The notes: generated from the letters alone by a model not told the origin. 63,352 nt of DNA from an uncultured Muribaculaceae bacterium (GCA_934555895.1 CAKTFH010000012.1:1-63352), one strand, 5' to 3'. Shown: positions 1 through 9,508, numbered from the stretch's first letter. Numbers and translations: made by a program.

Positions 1-275
1 GCCATTAAGTCTCGTGTCTCAAAAAATATGGGGCTATTCAGAACGAGGATTTTTGCACTTCGTTATTGAATCTATGCTCATAAAGAAATGTCGTTGGTTA
101 TTTAATAGGGTTGACTGTTAGCTTTAAGATAATGATGCCAAATAGGGAGGTTATTGATGCATCATGGTATTCTTAAGGTCATATCGGGGGAAACAATGAT
201 AACACCCGATGATGTGCGGTTGTATATTTTGGTTAATATTGGCGCAAAATTAATAAAAATTCCAAATAAAGAATA
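1..275. other. Gene-poor left edge, possible truncated ORF ends
   Basis: No convincing gene is visible. Frame 1 is open from the window edge to a stop at 67-69 and frame 2 to a stop near 120, so the 3' end of a gene starting outside the window is possible. A 39-codon ORF (ATG at 157, stop at 274-276) follows a purine-rich GGGAGG, but I recognise no family in it. Bacteroidetes make little use of such ribosome sites, so it is probably chance. Confidence 0.3.
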
Positions 276-308
276 AACACCGCCTGAGATACATCTCAAA
301 GCGGTGTT
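276..308. terminator. Bidirectional hairpin terminator
   Basis: The stem pairs AACACCGC (276-283) with GCGGTGTT (301-308), and inside it TGAGAT (285-290) with ATCTCA (293-298). It lies 36 bp beyond the murF-alr stop. On the minus strand it is followed by an AT-rich tract, as expected for an intrinsic terminator of the envelope operon. Confidence 0.75.
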
Positions 309-343
309 AAATAAAGTTAATCAAACAAAGTGGGAGTGTGTTG

Positions 344-2800
344 TCACTCAGTGTAGTAGATGCGGCGTACACGCGGGCTGACTGAAGTGAGTAGCTCGTA
401 GGGGATGGTATCGAGCGCGTCGGCCATGGTGGTGACCGGATTTTCTGGCGAGAACACAATCACACTGTCGCCTACAGCGGGGTGTGAGCCGGGGGTGCCG
501 TCGGCGCCCGGGGCGTCGGTGATGTCGATCATGCAGATATCCATGCAGATGTTGCCCACGGTGGGGCAGGGGTGGCCGTTGACGAGGAAGCTCACTGTGC
601 CGCGGCCCATGTGGCGGTTGATGCCGTCGGCATATCCGATAGGGATGGTGGCTATGCGGCTCGGTCGTATGAGCACGCCGCGGCGTCCGTAGCCGATGGT
701 AGTGCCTTCCGGCCATTCTTTAATCGAGATGATGACGGTGCGGAGTGTGGAAACCTGCCGGAGGGCGCTCTCGCTGCCGTCGCGAAGCACCGGCACTCCG
801 TAAAGTCCGATGCCGAGGCGCACCATGTCGAACTGATATTCGGGGAAGCGGATGATGCCGGCGGTGTTGAGCACATGGCGCTTCACCTTGTAAGGGAAAG
901 CGTCGGCGATACTTGCCGACCAGCGGGTGAAGCAATCGAGCTGCATGAGCGTATAGTCGTTCATGTCGGGGCAGTCGGCTGTGGCAAGGTGTGAGAAGAC
1001 CGAGGCTACCTTGACACGGTTCTGCTGTCTGAGACGGCTTATGAGTTCGGGGATATCCTCGCCTGTGAAGCCCAGACGGTGCATGCCGGTGTCGAGCTTG
1101 ATGTGCACGGGGTAATCGGTGACTCCGGCACGGCGCGCCTGCTCGATAATTTCTTCAAGAATGCCGAAACTGAATATCTCCGGCTCAAGGCTGTGGGCGA
1201 AGAGCTCGCGGTAGTTGAGCACCTTTGGGTTGAGCACCATTATCGGCATGGTGATTCCCGCCCGACGCAGGGCCACACCCTCGTCGAGCACAGCCACTGC
1301 CAGATAGGCGGCCCCGGCGCTCTGAAGGGTTTTGGCCAGTTCGTAGCTGCCGGCACCGTAACCGTCGGCCTTCACCATCGCTACGATGCCGGTGGAAGGT
1401 TTCAGACGGGAGCGGTAGAAGTTGTAGTTGTCGACAAGCGCGTCGAGGTTCACTTCAAGCACGGTCTCGTGGGTGCGGGCCTCAAGCATGCGGGAGAGCT
1501 CTGAGAAGGGTGCTCCGGGAGCGCCTTTTATGAGGATGAGACTGTCGGAGAAATCGGTGGGTGTGAGCGTGTCGGCCGCCTGTTTCCTGTCGGTGAAGAA
1601 ACGTGTGTCGGATATGCCTGCAAAGAGCTCTGCATGGGCAGAAATCTCTTCGCCTATGCCTATAAGGGTGTCGATGGAGCGCTCACGGCACAGGCGTGCC
1701 AGGCCGCTATAGGTTTCGGCGGCAGTGGAGGCCTCGTGGTCGATGTCGGCTATGATGAGCGTGTTGGTGCGGTCGGGAGTGGCGCGCCGTTTCATGAAGT
1801 CAAGAGCGGGTGCCAGTGAATGCAGGTCGCAGAGATAGTCGTCGGTGATGAGCAGACAGTTGTTGACACCTTCGGTTACCTTCAGTCTGGTGCCCATCGG
1901 GGTAAGGCGGTGCATGCGTCGCATGATGGTGTCGTGGTCATAGCGCAGCACATGCATCACGGCCATACAGGTGGCGGCATTTTGCCGTTCCCATGGCTGT
2001 GTGAGTACCGGGAACTCTGAGGGTATGACCTGTGGCAGGAAGCGTGAGGAGTCGATGAGTTGTATATTGAACGGAATCACCGCGTCTCTCTTGGCTTTCT
2101 CCACGGCTTTCGCTATGATGGGGTCGGCGGCCGGGTAAATGAGTGTGCCTGCTTGGGCTGCAAGGAGTAGCTTTTCCTCTATCTTGCTTTCGATACAGTC
2201 GAAGCCCTCGGCATGCTCGTTGCCGATGGATGTGAGCACCACGATATCAGGACTGATGGCTCCCTGTAGGCGTGCCATCTCGCCCGGGGCCGAGATGCCG
2301 GCCTCCACGATGCCGAGGGTAGTGTCGGAACTGAACTGCCACAGGCTGAGCGGAACACCTATCTGCGAGTTGTAGCTGCGTGGTGAGCGCGAGATGCGGA
2401 AATCGTCGCGAAGCAGCAGATAGAGCCACTCCTTCACCATAGTTTTGCCACGGGATCCGGTGATGCCTATCACCTGCGCCGGACTGGCGTGACGGGCTGC
2501 CGCGCCTGTGGCAAGCAGGGCTTCGGAAGTAGAGATAACCTCAATGAAATCTGCGTCGGGGAAGCGGTCGGCCATAGATGCGTCTTCCACCACGAAAGCG
2601 CGTACACCGGCATTGTAAAGCGAGCTGATATAGGCGTGGCCGTCGGCCCGACGGGTGCGCAGCGCAAAAAACAGCGAGCTTTCGGGGTCGGTGAGCGATC
2701 GGCTGTCGGTGAGCAGGGTGGTGATGTCGCGGCCGGGGAAATTGAGGTCGCGCACCAGAGGTATGTCGGAGAGCAGGGTGCTGATGTCGTAAAGTGTCAC
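344..2800 (-). CDS. murF-alr: Bifunctional MurF ligase / alanine racemase
   Basis: A fusion of two peptidoglycan-precursor enzymes, an arrangement known in Bacteroidetes. Residues 1 to about 450 are a Mur ligase (UDP-MurNAc-tripeptide:D-Ala-D-Ala ligase) with the ATP loop GITGSRGKT around residues 112-120. Residues from about 455 to 818 are a PLP-dependent alanine racemase with the cofactor lysine in MVKADGYGAG (Lys477). The racemase makes the D-Ala needed for the dipeptide that the ligase attaches, so two steps of one cytoplasmic pathway sit in one chain. The gene is last of three on the minus strand, 14 bp after the GSCFA gene, and a strong hairpin follows. The MurF half should be checked for activity, since in some fusions one half is degenerate. 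Confidence 0.95.
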   Translation of the reverse strand: MTLYDISTLLSDIPLVRDLNFPGRDITTLLTDSRSLTDPESSLFFALRTRRADGHAYISSLYNAGVRAFVVEDASMADRFPDADFIEVISTSEALLATGAAARHASPAQVIGITGSRGKTMVKEWLYLLLRDDFRISRSPRSYNSQIGVPLSLWQFSSDTTLGIVEAGISAPGEMARLQGAISPDIVVLTSIGNEHAEGFDCIESKIEEKLLLAAQAGTLIYPAADPIIAKAVEKAKRDAVIPFNIQLIDSSRFLPQVIPSEFPVLTQPWERQNAATCMAVMHVLRYDHDTIMRRMHRLTPMGTRLKVTEGVNNCLLITDDYLCDLHSLAPALDFMKRRATPDRTNTLIIADIDHEASTAAETYSGLARLCRERSIDTLIGIGEEISAHAELFAGISDTRFFTDRKQAADTLTPTDFSDSLILIKGAPGAPFSELSRMLEARTHETVLEVNLDALVDNYNFYRSRLKPSTGIVAMVKADGYGAGSYELAKTLQSAGAAYLAVAVLDEGVALRRAGITMPIMVLNPKVLNYRELFAHSLEPEIFSFGILEEIIEQARRAGVTDYPVHIKLDTGMHRLGFTGEDIPELISRLRQQNRVKVASVFSHLATADCPDMNDYTLMQLDCFTRWSASIADAFPYKVKRHVLNTAGIIRFPEYQFDMVRLGIGLYGVPVLRDGSESALRQVSTLRTVIISIKEWPEGTTIGYGRRGVLIRPSRIATIPIGYADGINRHMGRGTVSFLVNGHPCPTVGNICMDICMIDITDAPGADGTPGSHPAVGDSVIVFSPENPVTTMADALDTIPYELLTSVSPRVRRIYYTE

Positions 2801-2814
2801 TTTGATTGGACTGT

Positions 2815-3711
2815 TTAGCTGTTGGTTGATGGGTTGTGGGGGCGGTGGAGGGAGCGCAGATGCTCTTTTCGCCGGCGTGCGGCCTCCATAGCGGTGGAGG
2901 CACTGAAGTATGTTTCGGAAAACCTGCGGTAAATGTGCTCGGCAGCTTCTTCCGAAGGGTGTATCATGTCGGATGCGTAGAAGCGGTAGTCGCGCAGCTC
3001 GTCGGTCATGATTTCATATGCGGGGAAATATTCTGCCTCGCCGGCGGCGCAGAGGCGGTCGGCGGCAAGCAGCAGTCGTGCCTTGGAAAGTTTGTCGGTG
3101 TGAAGGCCGTAGGCTTTGTGGCGTATCGGGCTGACGGTGACGATGACCTTCATGGCAGGAGCTGCTTCGCGCATGGATTTGAGCGTAGTGCTTAGCATCT
3201 TATATATCTCGTCTTCCGAGAGGTCAGTCACTTCAAAATTGTCGGCGGGGAGTTTGTGGCAGTTGGCCACAATTGTGCCGTTGCTTTTAAGCCTGAAGGC
3301 ACGCGCCGAGCCCAGTGTGACGATGAGACGCTCAAGCGATGGGAGTGCCGAGTGCAGGCGGTAGATGGTGCCGTTGATATTGTGCAGCACTTGGGATGGA
3401 CCGGATGCGGAAAACGATGTATGGAAGTCAAGGCTGTGCCAGAGGCCGTCGCGCTCGATGAGGTCATCGGCAGTGTACGGTTCGCCTGAAATTACCCTCT
3501 GCAGCTGACGGCAGATGGAGGCGGGATTGAACAGGGTGCCGAGCGGATTGGGTTGCACCCGGAAACCGCCTGCGGCCATGCGGCGCCCTATTTCGTCGGA
3601 AAAACACGAGCCTACAGTCCAGATCTCCTGACAGTGCGTGATTTCCATTCCGGCGGGTGCGATGCTCACCGGAGTGAAATATCGGTCGAAGTTGTTGGCC
3701 TGAAGGCTCAT
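2815..3711 (-). CDS. GSCFA domain protein (SGNH-hydrolase-like)
   Basis: The N-terminus carries the family signature in TVGSCFSDEIGRR (near residues 32-44), and the C-terminal part has ASDMIHPSE. The latter resembles the Asp-x-x-His block of SGNH/GDSL hydrolases, so a serine-type esterase or acyl-group hydrolase is plausible. GSCFA proteins have no firmly established substrate. No signal peptide is apparent. The length of 298 residues is normal for the family. The gene sits between the PorE-like lipoprotein and murF-alr with gaps of 26 and 14 bp, which suggests one transcript and a cell-envelope role. That role is inference from context. Confidence 0.85.
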   Translation of the reverse strand: MSLQANNFDRYFTPVSIAPAGMEITHCQEIWTVGSCFSDEIGRRMAAGGFRVQPNPLGTLFNPASICRQLQRVISGEPYTADDLIERDGLWHSLDFHTSFSASGPSQVLHNINGTIYRLHSALPSLERLIVTLGSARAFRLKSNGTIVANCHKLPADNFEVTDLSEDEIYKMLSTTLKSMREAAPAMKVIVTVSPIRHKAYGLHTDKLSKARLLLAADRLCAAGEAEYFPAYEIMTDELRDYRFYASDMIHPSEEAAEHIYRRFSETYFSASTAMEAARRRKEHLRSLHRPHNPSTNS

Positions 3712-3737
3712 TGCTGAAATTCTGTGTGTTAGACTTG

Positions 3738-5744
3738 TCAGAACATCTGGTAATCGATGGAGAGAACCTGGAATTCTGTGCGTCGGTTAATCTGGTCGGC
3801 AACCTCCTGGTCTTCCTCGGAAAGGGCTTCGATATACTCGGGTGTGAGCACATCGCCCTCCTTGAACTGGGGATAGAGCCTTGCCAGCTTCTTTGTGATG
3901 GTCTTTGGACGGCTTTTGCCGTAGCCCTGGCTCTGCAGGCGGTCGGGAGAGATGCCTACCGAAATGAGATAGTCGATTACCGAACGGGCCCGGCGCCCGG
4001 AAAGGTCGATGTTGTATTCTTCCGAACCCCAGCGGTCGGTATGCGATGCCATCTCGATTGTCACGTTAGGGTTGTCGCGGAGCACCTGTGCCATCTCGTC
4101 GAGAGCGGTCTGCGATTCGGGGCGCAGGGTGGCTTTGTCGAAATCGTAGAAGATGTTGTCGATAACCACCGGTTTGTTGATGCTTGCCAGGATGAAGTCG
4201 ACGCCATATTCGGCATCTTCCTCGGCGGTGTCGGATGTGAATTCCTGTTTGGCGTTGAGATAGCCTTTGGCGCCTGCGAGCATCACGTAGCTTATGCCTC
4301 GCTGCAGTGGGAAACGGAATGTGCCGTCGGGTTTGGCTACGGCTTTCTGGTTGCTGCCGTCGTTGCCTACAATACGTATTACTGCGTTGGGAACCGGCTC
4401 CTCATCTTTGTCGAGTACCCAGCCCGAGATCCATATCTGGAGGTCGGGGAGCTCAAACGAGAAGATGTGGTCGTAGCCGCGGCCGTCGGTGCGGTTGGAG
4501 CTGAAGAATCCGCTCTCGCCCTGGCCGAATGTAATGCCGAAATCGTCGGCTGAGGAGTTCATCGGTGCACCCATGTTTTCTACTTTCCAGCCTCCGGAAG
4601 GGGTAAGAGTGGCACGGAACAGGTCTAGGCCGCCGAGGCCGGGATGGCCGTCGGATGCGAAATAGAGCAGCGAGTCGGTGCGCACATATGGGAACATCTC
4701 GTCGCCTGGAGTGTTGATGAATTCGCCGAGATTTTCAAGCGAGCCCTGACGCTCGCGCAGATTCACACGCCATATGTCTTTGCCGCCTGCGCCTCCGGGC
4801 ATGTCGGAAACGAAGTAGAGCCAGCTGCCGTCGGGCGATACGGCCGGATGGCCGTAGCTCGAGATAGTGTCGGCGGTGATTTCATATTTCACAGGGGCGC
4901 TCCATTTTGCATCGGAACGGGTGGAAGTGTAGATTTCAGTGCCTGTGTGGGAATTGGGTTCGCGACGCGCTTTGGTGAGGTACATCGTGGTGCCGTCGGG
5001 TGTGAAAGATATCACACCCTCATCGAGCTCGGAATTGAGTTCGCCCTCCACAGCCTCGGGTCGCTGCCATTCGCCTTTCTCGTTTTTCTTGGCTACCCAG
5101 ATGTCACCCTTTTTCATGCCGGTGATTTCGCTGCGGCGGTTGCCGGTGACTTTTTCGTTGGTGGTTGTGAAATAAAGTTGGTCGGCCTGCGACGGGTCGG
5201 CGAACATGGGCGAATAGTCGGCGCGGCGCGAATTGAGTAGTTTTGCGTTTTTTACTATATATCGTGTTGGCTTGGCCTTCTGTTCCAGAGCCAGATTGCA
5301 GCCGGCCATACCGTTGAGGGCCGTGGGGTTTGTTGGGTCTTTGGTTAGGTATTCCTCATAGGCTTTCTGTGCCTGTGCATATTTACCTTCTTCCTGAAGT
5401 GCCTTGGCCATGAGGAGGGTAGCTGTACTGTCGGGATACCCGTAACGCAGCGCGTTGGCGAAAGCCGACGATGCGCGGGCGCTCATGCCGAGTTTGTCGT
5501 AGCAGAGCCCCATCTTGTATGCCACTTTGCCGCGTTGTGGACGCTCCTCGCGCTTTGTGAGCTTGTTATAGACCTTGCGGTAGGTTTTCTGCGCGTCGAA
5601 ATATTCGCCGCGTTCATATTGTTCCTCGGCTTCCGACAGCTTGGCGCTGCATGAACTGAGACCTGCGCAGAGTCCAAATATAAATGCTGCCACAGCAAAG
5701 GTTGTGGTGAGGCGGATGATGGTGTTTTTTGACTTCTTACACAT
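3738..5744 (-). CDS. PorE-like OmpA-family lipoprotein
   Basis: The N-terminus is a lipoprotein signal with lipobox LSSC (Cys32). After it come TPR-like helices (about 35-150), a PD40/WD40-type propeller (about 170-440, repeats such as SPDGSWLYFVSD), a carboxypeptidase-regulatory-like beta domain (about 455-525) and an OmpA C-terminal peptidoglycan-binding domain (about 535-660, with TIEMASHTDRWGSEEYN). This order (TPR, propeller, CRD, OmpA) is that of PorE, the T9SS component that anchors the machinery to peptidoglycan. Similar lipoproteins also occur outside T9SS, so orthology is not proven. Finding T9SS-tailed enzymes elsewhere in the window supports a working T9SS in this organism. First gene of the operon with GSCFA and murF-alr. 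Confidence 0.85.
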   Translation of the reverse strand: MCKKSKNTIIRLTTTFAVAAFIFGLCAGLSSCSAKLSEAEEQYERGEYFDAQKTYRKVYNKLTKREERPQRGKVAYKMGLCYDKLGMSARASSAFANALRYGYPDSTATLLMAKALQEEGKYAQAQKAYEEYLTKDPTNPTALNGMAGCNLALEQKAKPTRYIVKNAKLLNSRRADYSPMFADPSQADQLYFTTTNEKVTGNRRSEITGMKKGDIWVAKKNEKGEWQRPEAVEGELNSELDEGVISFTPDGTTMYLTKARREPNSHTGTEIYTSTRSDAKWSAPVKYEITADTISSYGHPAVSPDGSWLYFVSDMPGGAGGKDIWRVNLRERQGSLENLGEFINTPGDEMFPYVRTDSLLYFASDGHPGLGGLDLFRATLTPSGGWKVENMGAPMNSSADDFGITFGQGESGFFSSNRTDGRGYDHIFSFELPDLQIWISGWVLDKDEEPVPNAVIRIVGNDGSNQKAVAKPDGTFRFPLQRGISYVMLAGAKGYLNAKQEFTSDTAEEDAEYGVDFILASINKPVVIDNIFYDFDKATLRPESQTALDEMAQVLRDNPNVTIEMASHTDRWGSEEYNIDLSGRRARSVIDYLISVGISPDRLQSQGYGKSRPKTITKKLARLYPQFKEGDVLTPEYIEALSEEDQEVADQINRRTEFQVLSIDYQMF

Positions 5745-5880
5745 ATAATGTTAAACGGCGCGATAGCTCTGCAAATTGTGTGCGAAATTACAAAACACCC
5801 TGTTCCCTTGAAAATTTTTCATGGAAAATGTTCGTTTAATGATTCGCATGTCTGGTGCAGCCTGTAAGAATCAAATGTAA

Positions 5881-5926
5881 TAACGGCCACCGTATGCTCT
5901 CAGGAGGGGAGTTACAGTGGCCGTTA
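5881..5926. terminator. Intrinsic terminator after the barrel gene
   Basis: A 10-bp perfect stem pairs TAACGGCCAC (5881-5890) with GTGGCCGTTA (5917-5926). It lies 35 bp past the stop of the minus-strand barrel gene and upstream of the PorE-like gene, so it separates the two transcripts. Confidence 0.75.
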
Positions 5927-5960
5927 CCAATGGATTGACTTAATATATGGAGAAATCAGC

Positions 5961-6638
5961 TTAGAAAGTGTAACCGACGGATACGAGGAAGTTGGAGCCT
6001 CCGAGGTTCTTGTGGAGTTTCACAAAGTCGGTGCCGTAGGACAGCCCGAGGCTGATGCGTTGATATTCAGCAATGACGGCAGCATGCCATCCGAACTGGA
6101 AGCGGCGTAGTTTGTCGCCGTTCATATCTTTGTCGGAGAAAAGGTTTACTGAATAATCGCCGAGGTCGAGGTCGTCATCACGGTCGAGTTTCACTACATT
6201 CTCGACTTTTGAGTGACCATAGAGCTGTACGCGGAAATCGAGACCAAGTTGAGGTGTTAGATAAAAGTCCTGAGCCACAGGCACACGGTACGACACATTG
6301 ATAGGCATGTTGAGGTTCACCAGAGTGCTGTTGACCTGAATATCAACTGGATTATAGTCCCCGCTTTCTATAATCTTTTCGTCATGCCATGCTCCGCGAA
6401 CATCAAGACCTGTGCCCACATATATAGGCATCGTGGAACTTACCCTGAAATCGATGTCGTAACCGGCACCGAAACCGTTGAAATAGGCATTGTCGCCATC
6501 TTTGGGCGAGAGGGTATTCAGGTCATACATAAGCTTGACGCGCTGTACAATTGCAGGAGCGTCGGCGCTACTCTGTGCCACTGAGGCAAGTGGAGCCATT
6601 AAGATAATTCCTGCTGCCAGGATAAGATTTTTTTTCAT
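5961..6638 (-). CDS. Small outer-membrane beta-barrel protein
   Basis: The N-terminus MKKNLILAAGIILMAPLASVAQ is a signal peptide. The remainder has alternating polar and hydrophobic beta strands (for example YDIDFRVSSTMPIYVGTGLDVRG) and ends in an aromatic residue (VSVGYTF), as outer-membrane barrels do. The length of 225 residues fits an 8- or 10-stranded OmpX/OmpW-like porin-family barrel. No enzymatic motif is visible and the cargo or partner is unknown. It is a single gene with its own terminator, and a perfect inverted repeat lies upstream. Confidence 0.8.
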   Translation of the reverse strand: MKKNLILAAGIILMAPLASVAQSSADAPAIVQRVKLMYDLNTLSPKDGDNAYFNGFGAGYDIDFRVSSTMPIYVGTGLDVRGAWHDEKIIESGDYNPVDIQVNSTLVNLNMPINVSYRVPVAQDFYLTPQLGLDFRVQLYGHSKVENVVKLDRDDDLDLGDYSVNLFSDKDMNGDKLRRFQFGWHAAVIAEYQRISLGLSYGTDFVKLHKNLGGSNFLVSVGYTF

Positions 6639-6664
6639 AGTAGTTTTCAGTTGTTTTATGTTGC

Positions 6665-6681
6665 TTTCCTATATTAGGAAA
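6665..6681. promoter_or_regulatory. Inverted repeat upstream of the barrel gene
   Basis: TTTCCTA, TAT, TAGGAAA is a perfect 7-bp inverted repeat centred 35 bp upstream of the barrel ATG (6638). It could be an operator or a 5'-UTR hairpin. No cognate regulator can be named. Confidence 0.4.
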
Positions 6682-6743
6682 ACATCCGACGCGCCGAAAT
6701 GTTTGCAGCCGGAAGGCGGTGAGTATATGCGGCCATCAAAGTG

Positions 6744-6787
6744 TTGCCCCCGATGCAGTGGTATAGTTGGCACTGCATCGGGGGCAA
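6744..6787. terminator. Strong hairpin after the GH43 operon
   Basis: A 17-bp perfect stem is formed by 6744-6760 (TTGCCCCCGATGCAGTG) and 6771-6787, with a 10-nt loop. It is 28 bp past the stop of the minus-strand GH43 gene and should end that transcript. Confidence 0.85.
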
Positions 6788-6814
6788 ATGGCATCAATGT
6801 CAGGTGTTCACTCT

Positions 6815-8350
6815 TTAGAGTGTGTTAGTGAATGTGAAAGAGTCGAAATCGGCATAGCCGCCGGGAGTGGCAGTGGAGTAGCAGAAGAGAGCGAATTTGT
6901 TGCCGGTGAAGTGTTTGGTGTTAAAAATCATATGGAAAGGCTTTCCGATAGATTTCCAAGTGTGTCCTTTGTCGGTGCTATAAGAAAATGTGGCGGTGTC
7001 GGTGGTGAAGTCACATTGCATGCGTAAATCCACTTTGTTCCCTTTCAGAGGAATGCACTCTTTTTGCTCAAGACGGTCGGTCATTGCAAGAAACAGCTTG
7101 CCGCCATCTTTGATCACCTCTACGGTGCCGGGCTCTGAGCAGAAAGCGGCCAGACCTGCATGATCGCCGTTGTTGAGATGACTCGCGTCGATACGTATAC
7201 TACCGGAACACTTGGGCCCGAAAGTGCGCTGAGTGAGTGTGTTGCGTGCGTCGAAAATGTTTTCAACGACTTTTTCGGTGCGAAGTCGCAGCCATCCTTT
7301 ACGTTCGGTGAGCGACCACAGCGTGTTGTCGGGATTGTGGTTCCACTGCCATGTGATGCCAAGGTCTGGTTTCGAGAAGTCATCGCTGACGGTAAGGGCT
7401 GTTCTCACACCGCTGTCGGGGAGAGGATATGCCATTACGGGTGATACTTTTCCCTCAGCGTTGCCGAGAATCGGCCATCCGTCTTCCCATCGGCATTCGG
7501 TGAGGACCGGCACACGCCCTACGGCCTCATGGTCCTGGAAAAGCATGGCATACCAGCGCCCGTCAGGAAGATCGAAGAAATTGCCCTGTGCCACGCCATG
7601 GCCCGGATAACCGAGGTCATCGGAGAGAATCACCTTCATCTCGTATGGGCCGGTGATCTTATCGGAGCGGAAGCATACCTGTGTGCGGATGCCTCCGGCA
7701 GGCCACCAGATGAGTGTGAGGTAGTATTTATCGCCAATCTTGTAGAAATGGGTGCCTTCGAGCAACCCTTTTGGCTCACCGGGAATCAGCTCTACATCCA
7801 CTCCGTCGGGGTTGATAGCTGAAAGGTCGTCGGTGAACTCCACAAGACGCACATGGCTTCCGCCATAGGCCAAATAGAGGTGCCCGTCGTCGAAAAGCAG
7901 ACCTGCATCATGGTAGTATTTATCCAGATTTGCCAGCATGCGCCACGGACCGGCAGGTGAGTCGGCGCAATAAAGATATGACCGGTTGCCGGTGCCGAAA
8001 AACACATAAAACTTACCATCATGATATTTCAGCGATGCGGCCCACTGGCCACGGCTGTAGATATTGCCGTTTTCAAGGTTGTTGGCTGGGCTCTCCCGGA
8101 GTTCGTCGAACACATAGCTCACTATATTCCAGTTCACAAGATCTGTGGAGTGCATTATAGGAGCACCCGGAGAATACTGGTTGGTGGTGGCTATCATATA
8201 GAAATCGTCGCCTACACGTATGAGGTCGGTATCGGGTACATCGGCATAAATTACGGGATTGGTGAATGTCTCTTCAGCTGCGGTATGCATTGTCAAGGAG
8301 CATGCCGCGCAAAGCAGAAGAGCGGTAATCGTGGTTCGGAAATGTGTCAT
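6815..8350 (-). CDS. GH43 glycosidase with C-terminal beta-sandwich
   Basis: A secreted glycoside hydrolase of family 43. A signal peptide (to about TAAEE, residue 26) precedes the five-bladed propeller. The catalytic-base Asp is in ADVPDTDLIRV (about Asp42), a second acidic site is HDAGLLFDDGHLYLAYG, and the general-acid Glu is probably in LLEGTHFYKI. Residues from about 325 to 511 form a concanavalin-like module of the type attached to beta-xylosidases and related GH43 enzymes. Likely substrates are xylo- or arabino-configured plant oligosaccharides, but the exact bond cannot be read from sequence. It is the second gene of a two-gene minus-strand operon, 36 bp after another GH43 gene, and no SusCD pair is adjacent. 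Confidence 0.88.
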   Translation of the reverse strand: MTHFRTTITALLLCAACSLTMHTAAEETFTNPVIYADVPDTDLIRVGDDFYMIATTNQYSPGAPIMHSTDLVNWNIVSYVFDELRESPANNLENGNIYSRGQWAASLKYHDGKFYVFFGTGNRSYLYCADSPAGPWRMLANLDKYYHDAGLLFDDGHLYLAYGGSHVRLVEFTDDLSAINPDGVDVELIPGEPKGLLEGTHFYKIGDKYYLTLIWWPAGGIRTQVCFRSDKITGPYEMKVILSDDLGYPGHGVAQGNFFDLPDGRWYAMLFQDHEAVGRVPVLTECRWEDGWPILGNAEGKVSPVMAYPLPDSGVRTALTVSDDFSKPDLGITWQWNHNPDNTLWSLTERKGWLRLRTEKVVENIFDARNTLTQRTFGPKCSGSIRIDASHLNNGDHAGLAAFCSEPGTVEVIKDGGKLFLAMTDRLEQKECIPLKGNKVDLRMQCDFTTDTATFSYSTDKGHTWKSIGKPFHMIFNTKHFTGNKFALFCYSTATPGGYADFDSFTFTNTL

Positions 8351-8386
8351 TTTGTTGAATTTTAGTTAAGCTCTTGGTCCAGTGAA

Positions 8387-9508
8387 TCATTTGTGTGTGC
8401 CTGATGGTTTGGCAAGCCGTGTGGAGGTGGGCAGGGGAGTGCCGAAAACCGGATAGCCGGCGCTCCATCTGAAAGGCTGCATACGCGGGGTGCGTCGGTC
8501 GCCCTCGCCGGGAGGGTCTGTCTGGGTGTCGCGTGCATGATAGAGGATGTAGTTTTCAGTGCCGTCGGGTGAAAGGAAAAAGCTGTTGTGTCCGGTGCCG
8601 TAAACCCCGTTGTCAGGGTTCTGGCGAAAAACCGGAGCATCGGCCTTATGCCACGATGCGGGGTCAAGGAGGTCGGCATGGGCGTCGGCGGTGAGCAGTC
8701 CCAGAGCATAATATGGAGTCCAGCATCCGCTTGCCGAGTATGCTACGTGGATATATTTCCCGTCGGGATCTTTCAGTGGTTGCGGTCCTTCATTTACGTA
8801 AATACGGTGGTCGGGCATCGATCCGTCAGGGTTCATGTATTTCCTCTCCCACTCCAGTTCGGGTTTCGATATTATCACGCGCTCCGATGCAAGTGTCCAA
8901 GGGTTTTTCATTCGGGCTATGTAGATGCACTGTGTCTCGTCGTCGACGCGCCTGGTTTGCCATCCCGACCACACCATATACAGTTCGCCGTCGTGCTCAA
9001 AATATGAGCCGTCGATAGCCCAGTTGTTGTCGGGGTCGGTGGAAATGCGTCCTTTCATGCTAAACTCTCCTTCCATAGGGTCGGCTGATGGATTTTCAAG
9101 CACATATAGCTGATGGTTGTCGGTGTTGCCGTCGTCGGCCGCATAGAGCACATACCACTTGCCGTTCAGATGGTGTATTTCCGGAGCCCAGAGGTTATGC
9201 ATGTTGGTCGGGTCGGTAGGCTGCCAGATGGTTTTTGACGGTGCGGATGACACAGCCGTGATATCGGGCGTTTTCCATAGCACCAGTTTGGTGGCCATAG
9301 TGTGCATGTAATAATAGTTGCCGTCGTGGTATATGGCCCATGGATCAGGACCTCGCTTTTCGAACAGCGGATTCTGAAAAGTTGCTGCCGGCGAATCTGG
9401 CGTCGATATGTCGGTAGTTTTGCTGTTTGCTGTGCCTGTGCATAGGGCTGCAGCGACAACTACGGCAATTCCGGCCGCACCGGCTGCTTTTATCAGATAG
9501 TGTTTCAT
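8387..9508 (-). CDS. GH43 glycosidase, arabinofuranosidase-like
   Basis: A single-domain GH43 enzyme of 373 residues. The N-terminus has a signal-peptide-like segment (AAGAAGIAVVVAAALCTGTA). The propeller starts with GPDPWAIYHDGNYYYMHT, whose Asp (about 55) is the expected base; NNWAIDGSYFEHDGELY and VNEGPQ supply the modulating Asp and the acid Glu. The pattern resembles extracellular alpha-L-arabinofuranosidases and endo-arabinanase-like members of the family, although GH43 specificity is hard to predict. It is first in the operon with the 511-residue GH43 protein, which suggests that the two act on the same arabinose- or xylose-containing glycan. Confidence 0.87.
   Translation of the reverse strand: MKHYLIKAAGAAGIAVVVAAALCTGTANSKTTDISTPDSPAATFQNPLFEKRGPDPWAIYHDGNYYYMHTMATKLVLWKTPDITAVSSAPSKTIWQPTDPTNMHNLWAPEIHHLNGKWYVLYAADDGNTDNHQLYVLENPSADPMEGEFSMKGRISTDPDNNWAIDGSYFEHDGELYMVWSGWQTRRVDDETQCIYIARMKNPWTLASERVIISKPELEWERKYMNPDGSMPDHRIYVNEGPQPLKDPDGKYIHVAYSASGCWTPYYALGLLTADAHADLLDPASWHKADAPVFRQNPDNGVYGTGHNSFFLSPDGTENYILYHARDTQTDPPGEGDRRTPRMQPFRWSAGYPVFGTPLPTSTRLAKPSGTHK

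Noticed and set aside
572..994. Long antisense ORFs over murF-alr, and similar antisense ORFs over the GH92, SusC, SusD and GH76 genes
   Set aside because: They mirror the codon structure of GC-biased real genes, have no recognisable domains and lack promoters.
6815..9508. The GH43 pair as part of a complete xylan or arabinan PUL
   Set aside because: No SusC/SusD, regulator or transporter lies beside it in the window; it is only a two-gene operon.
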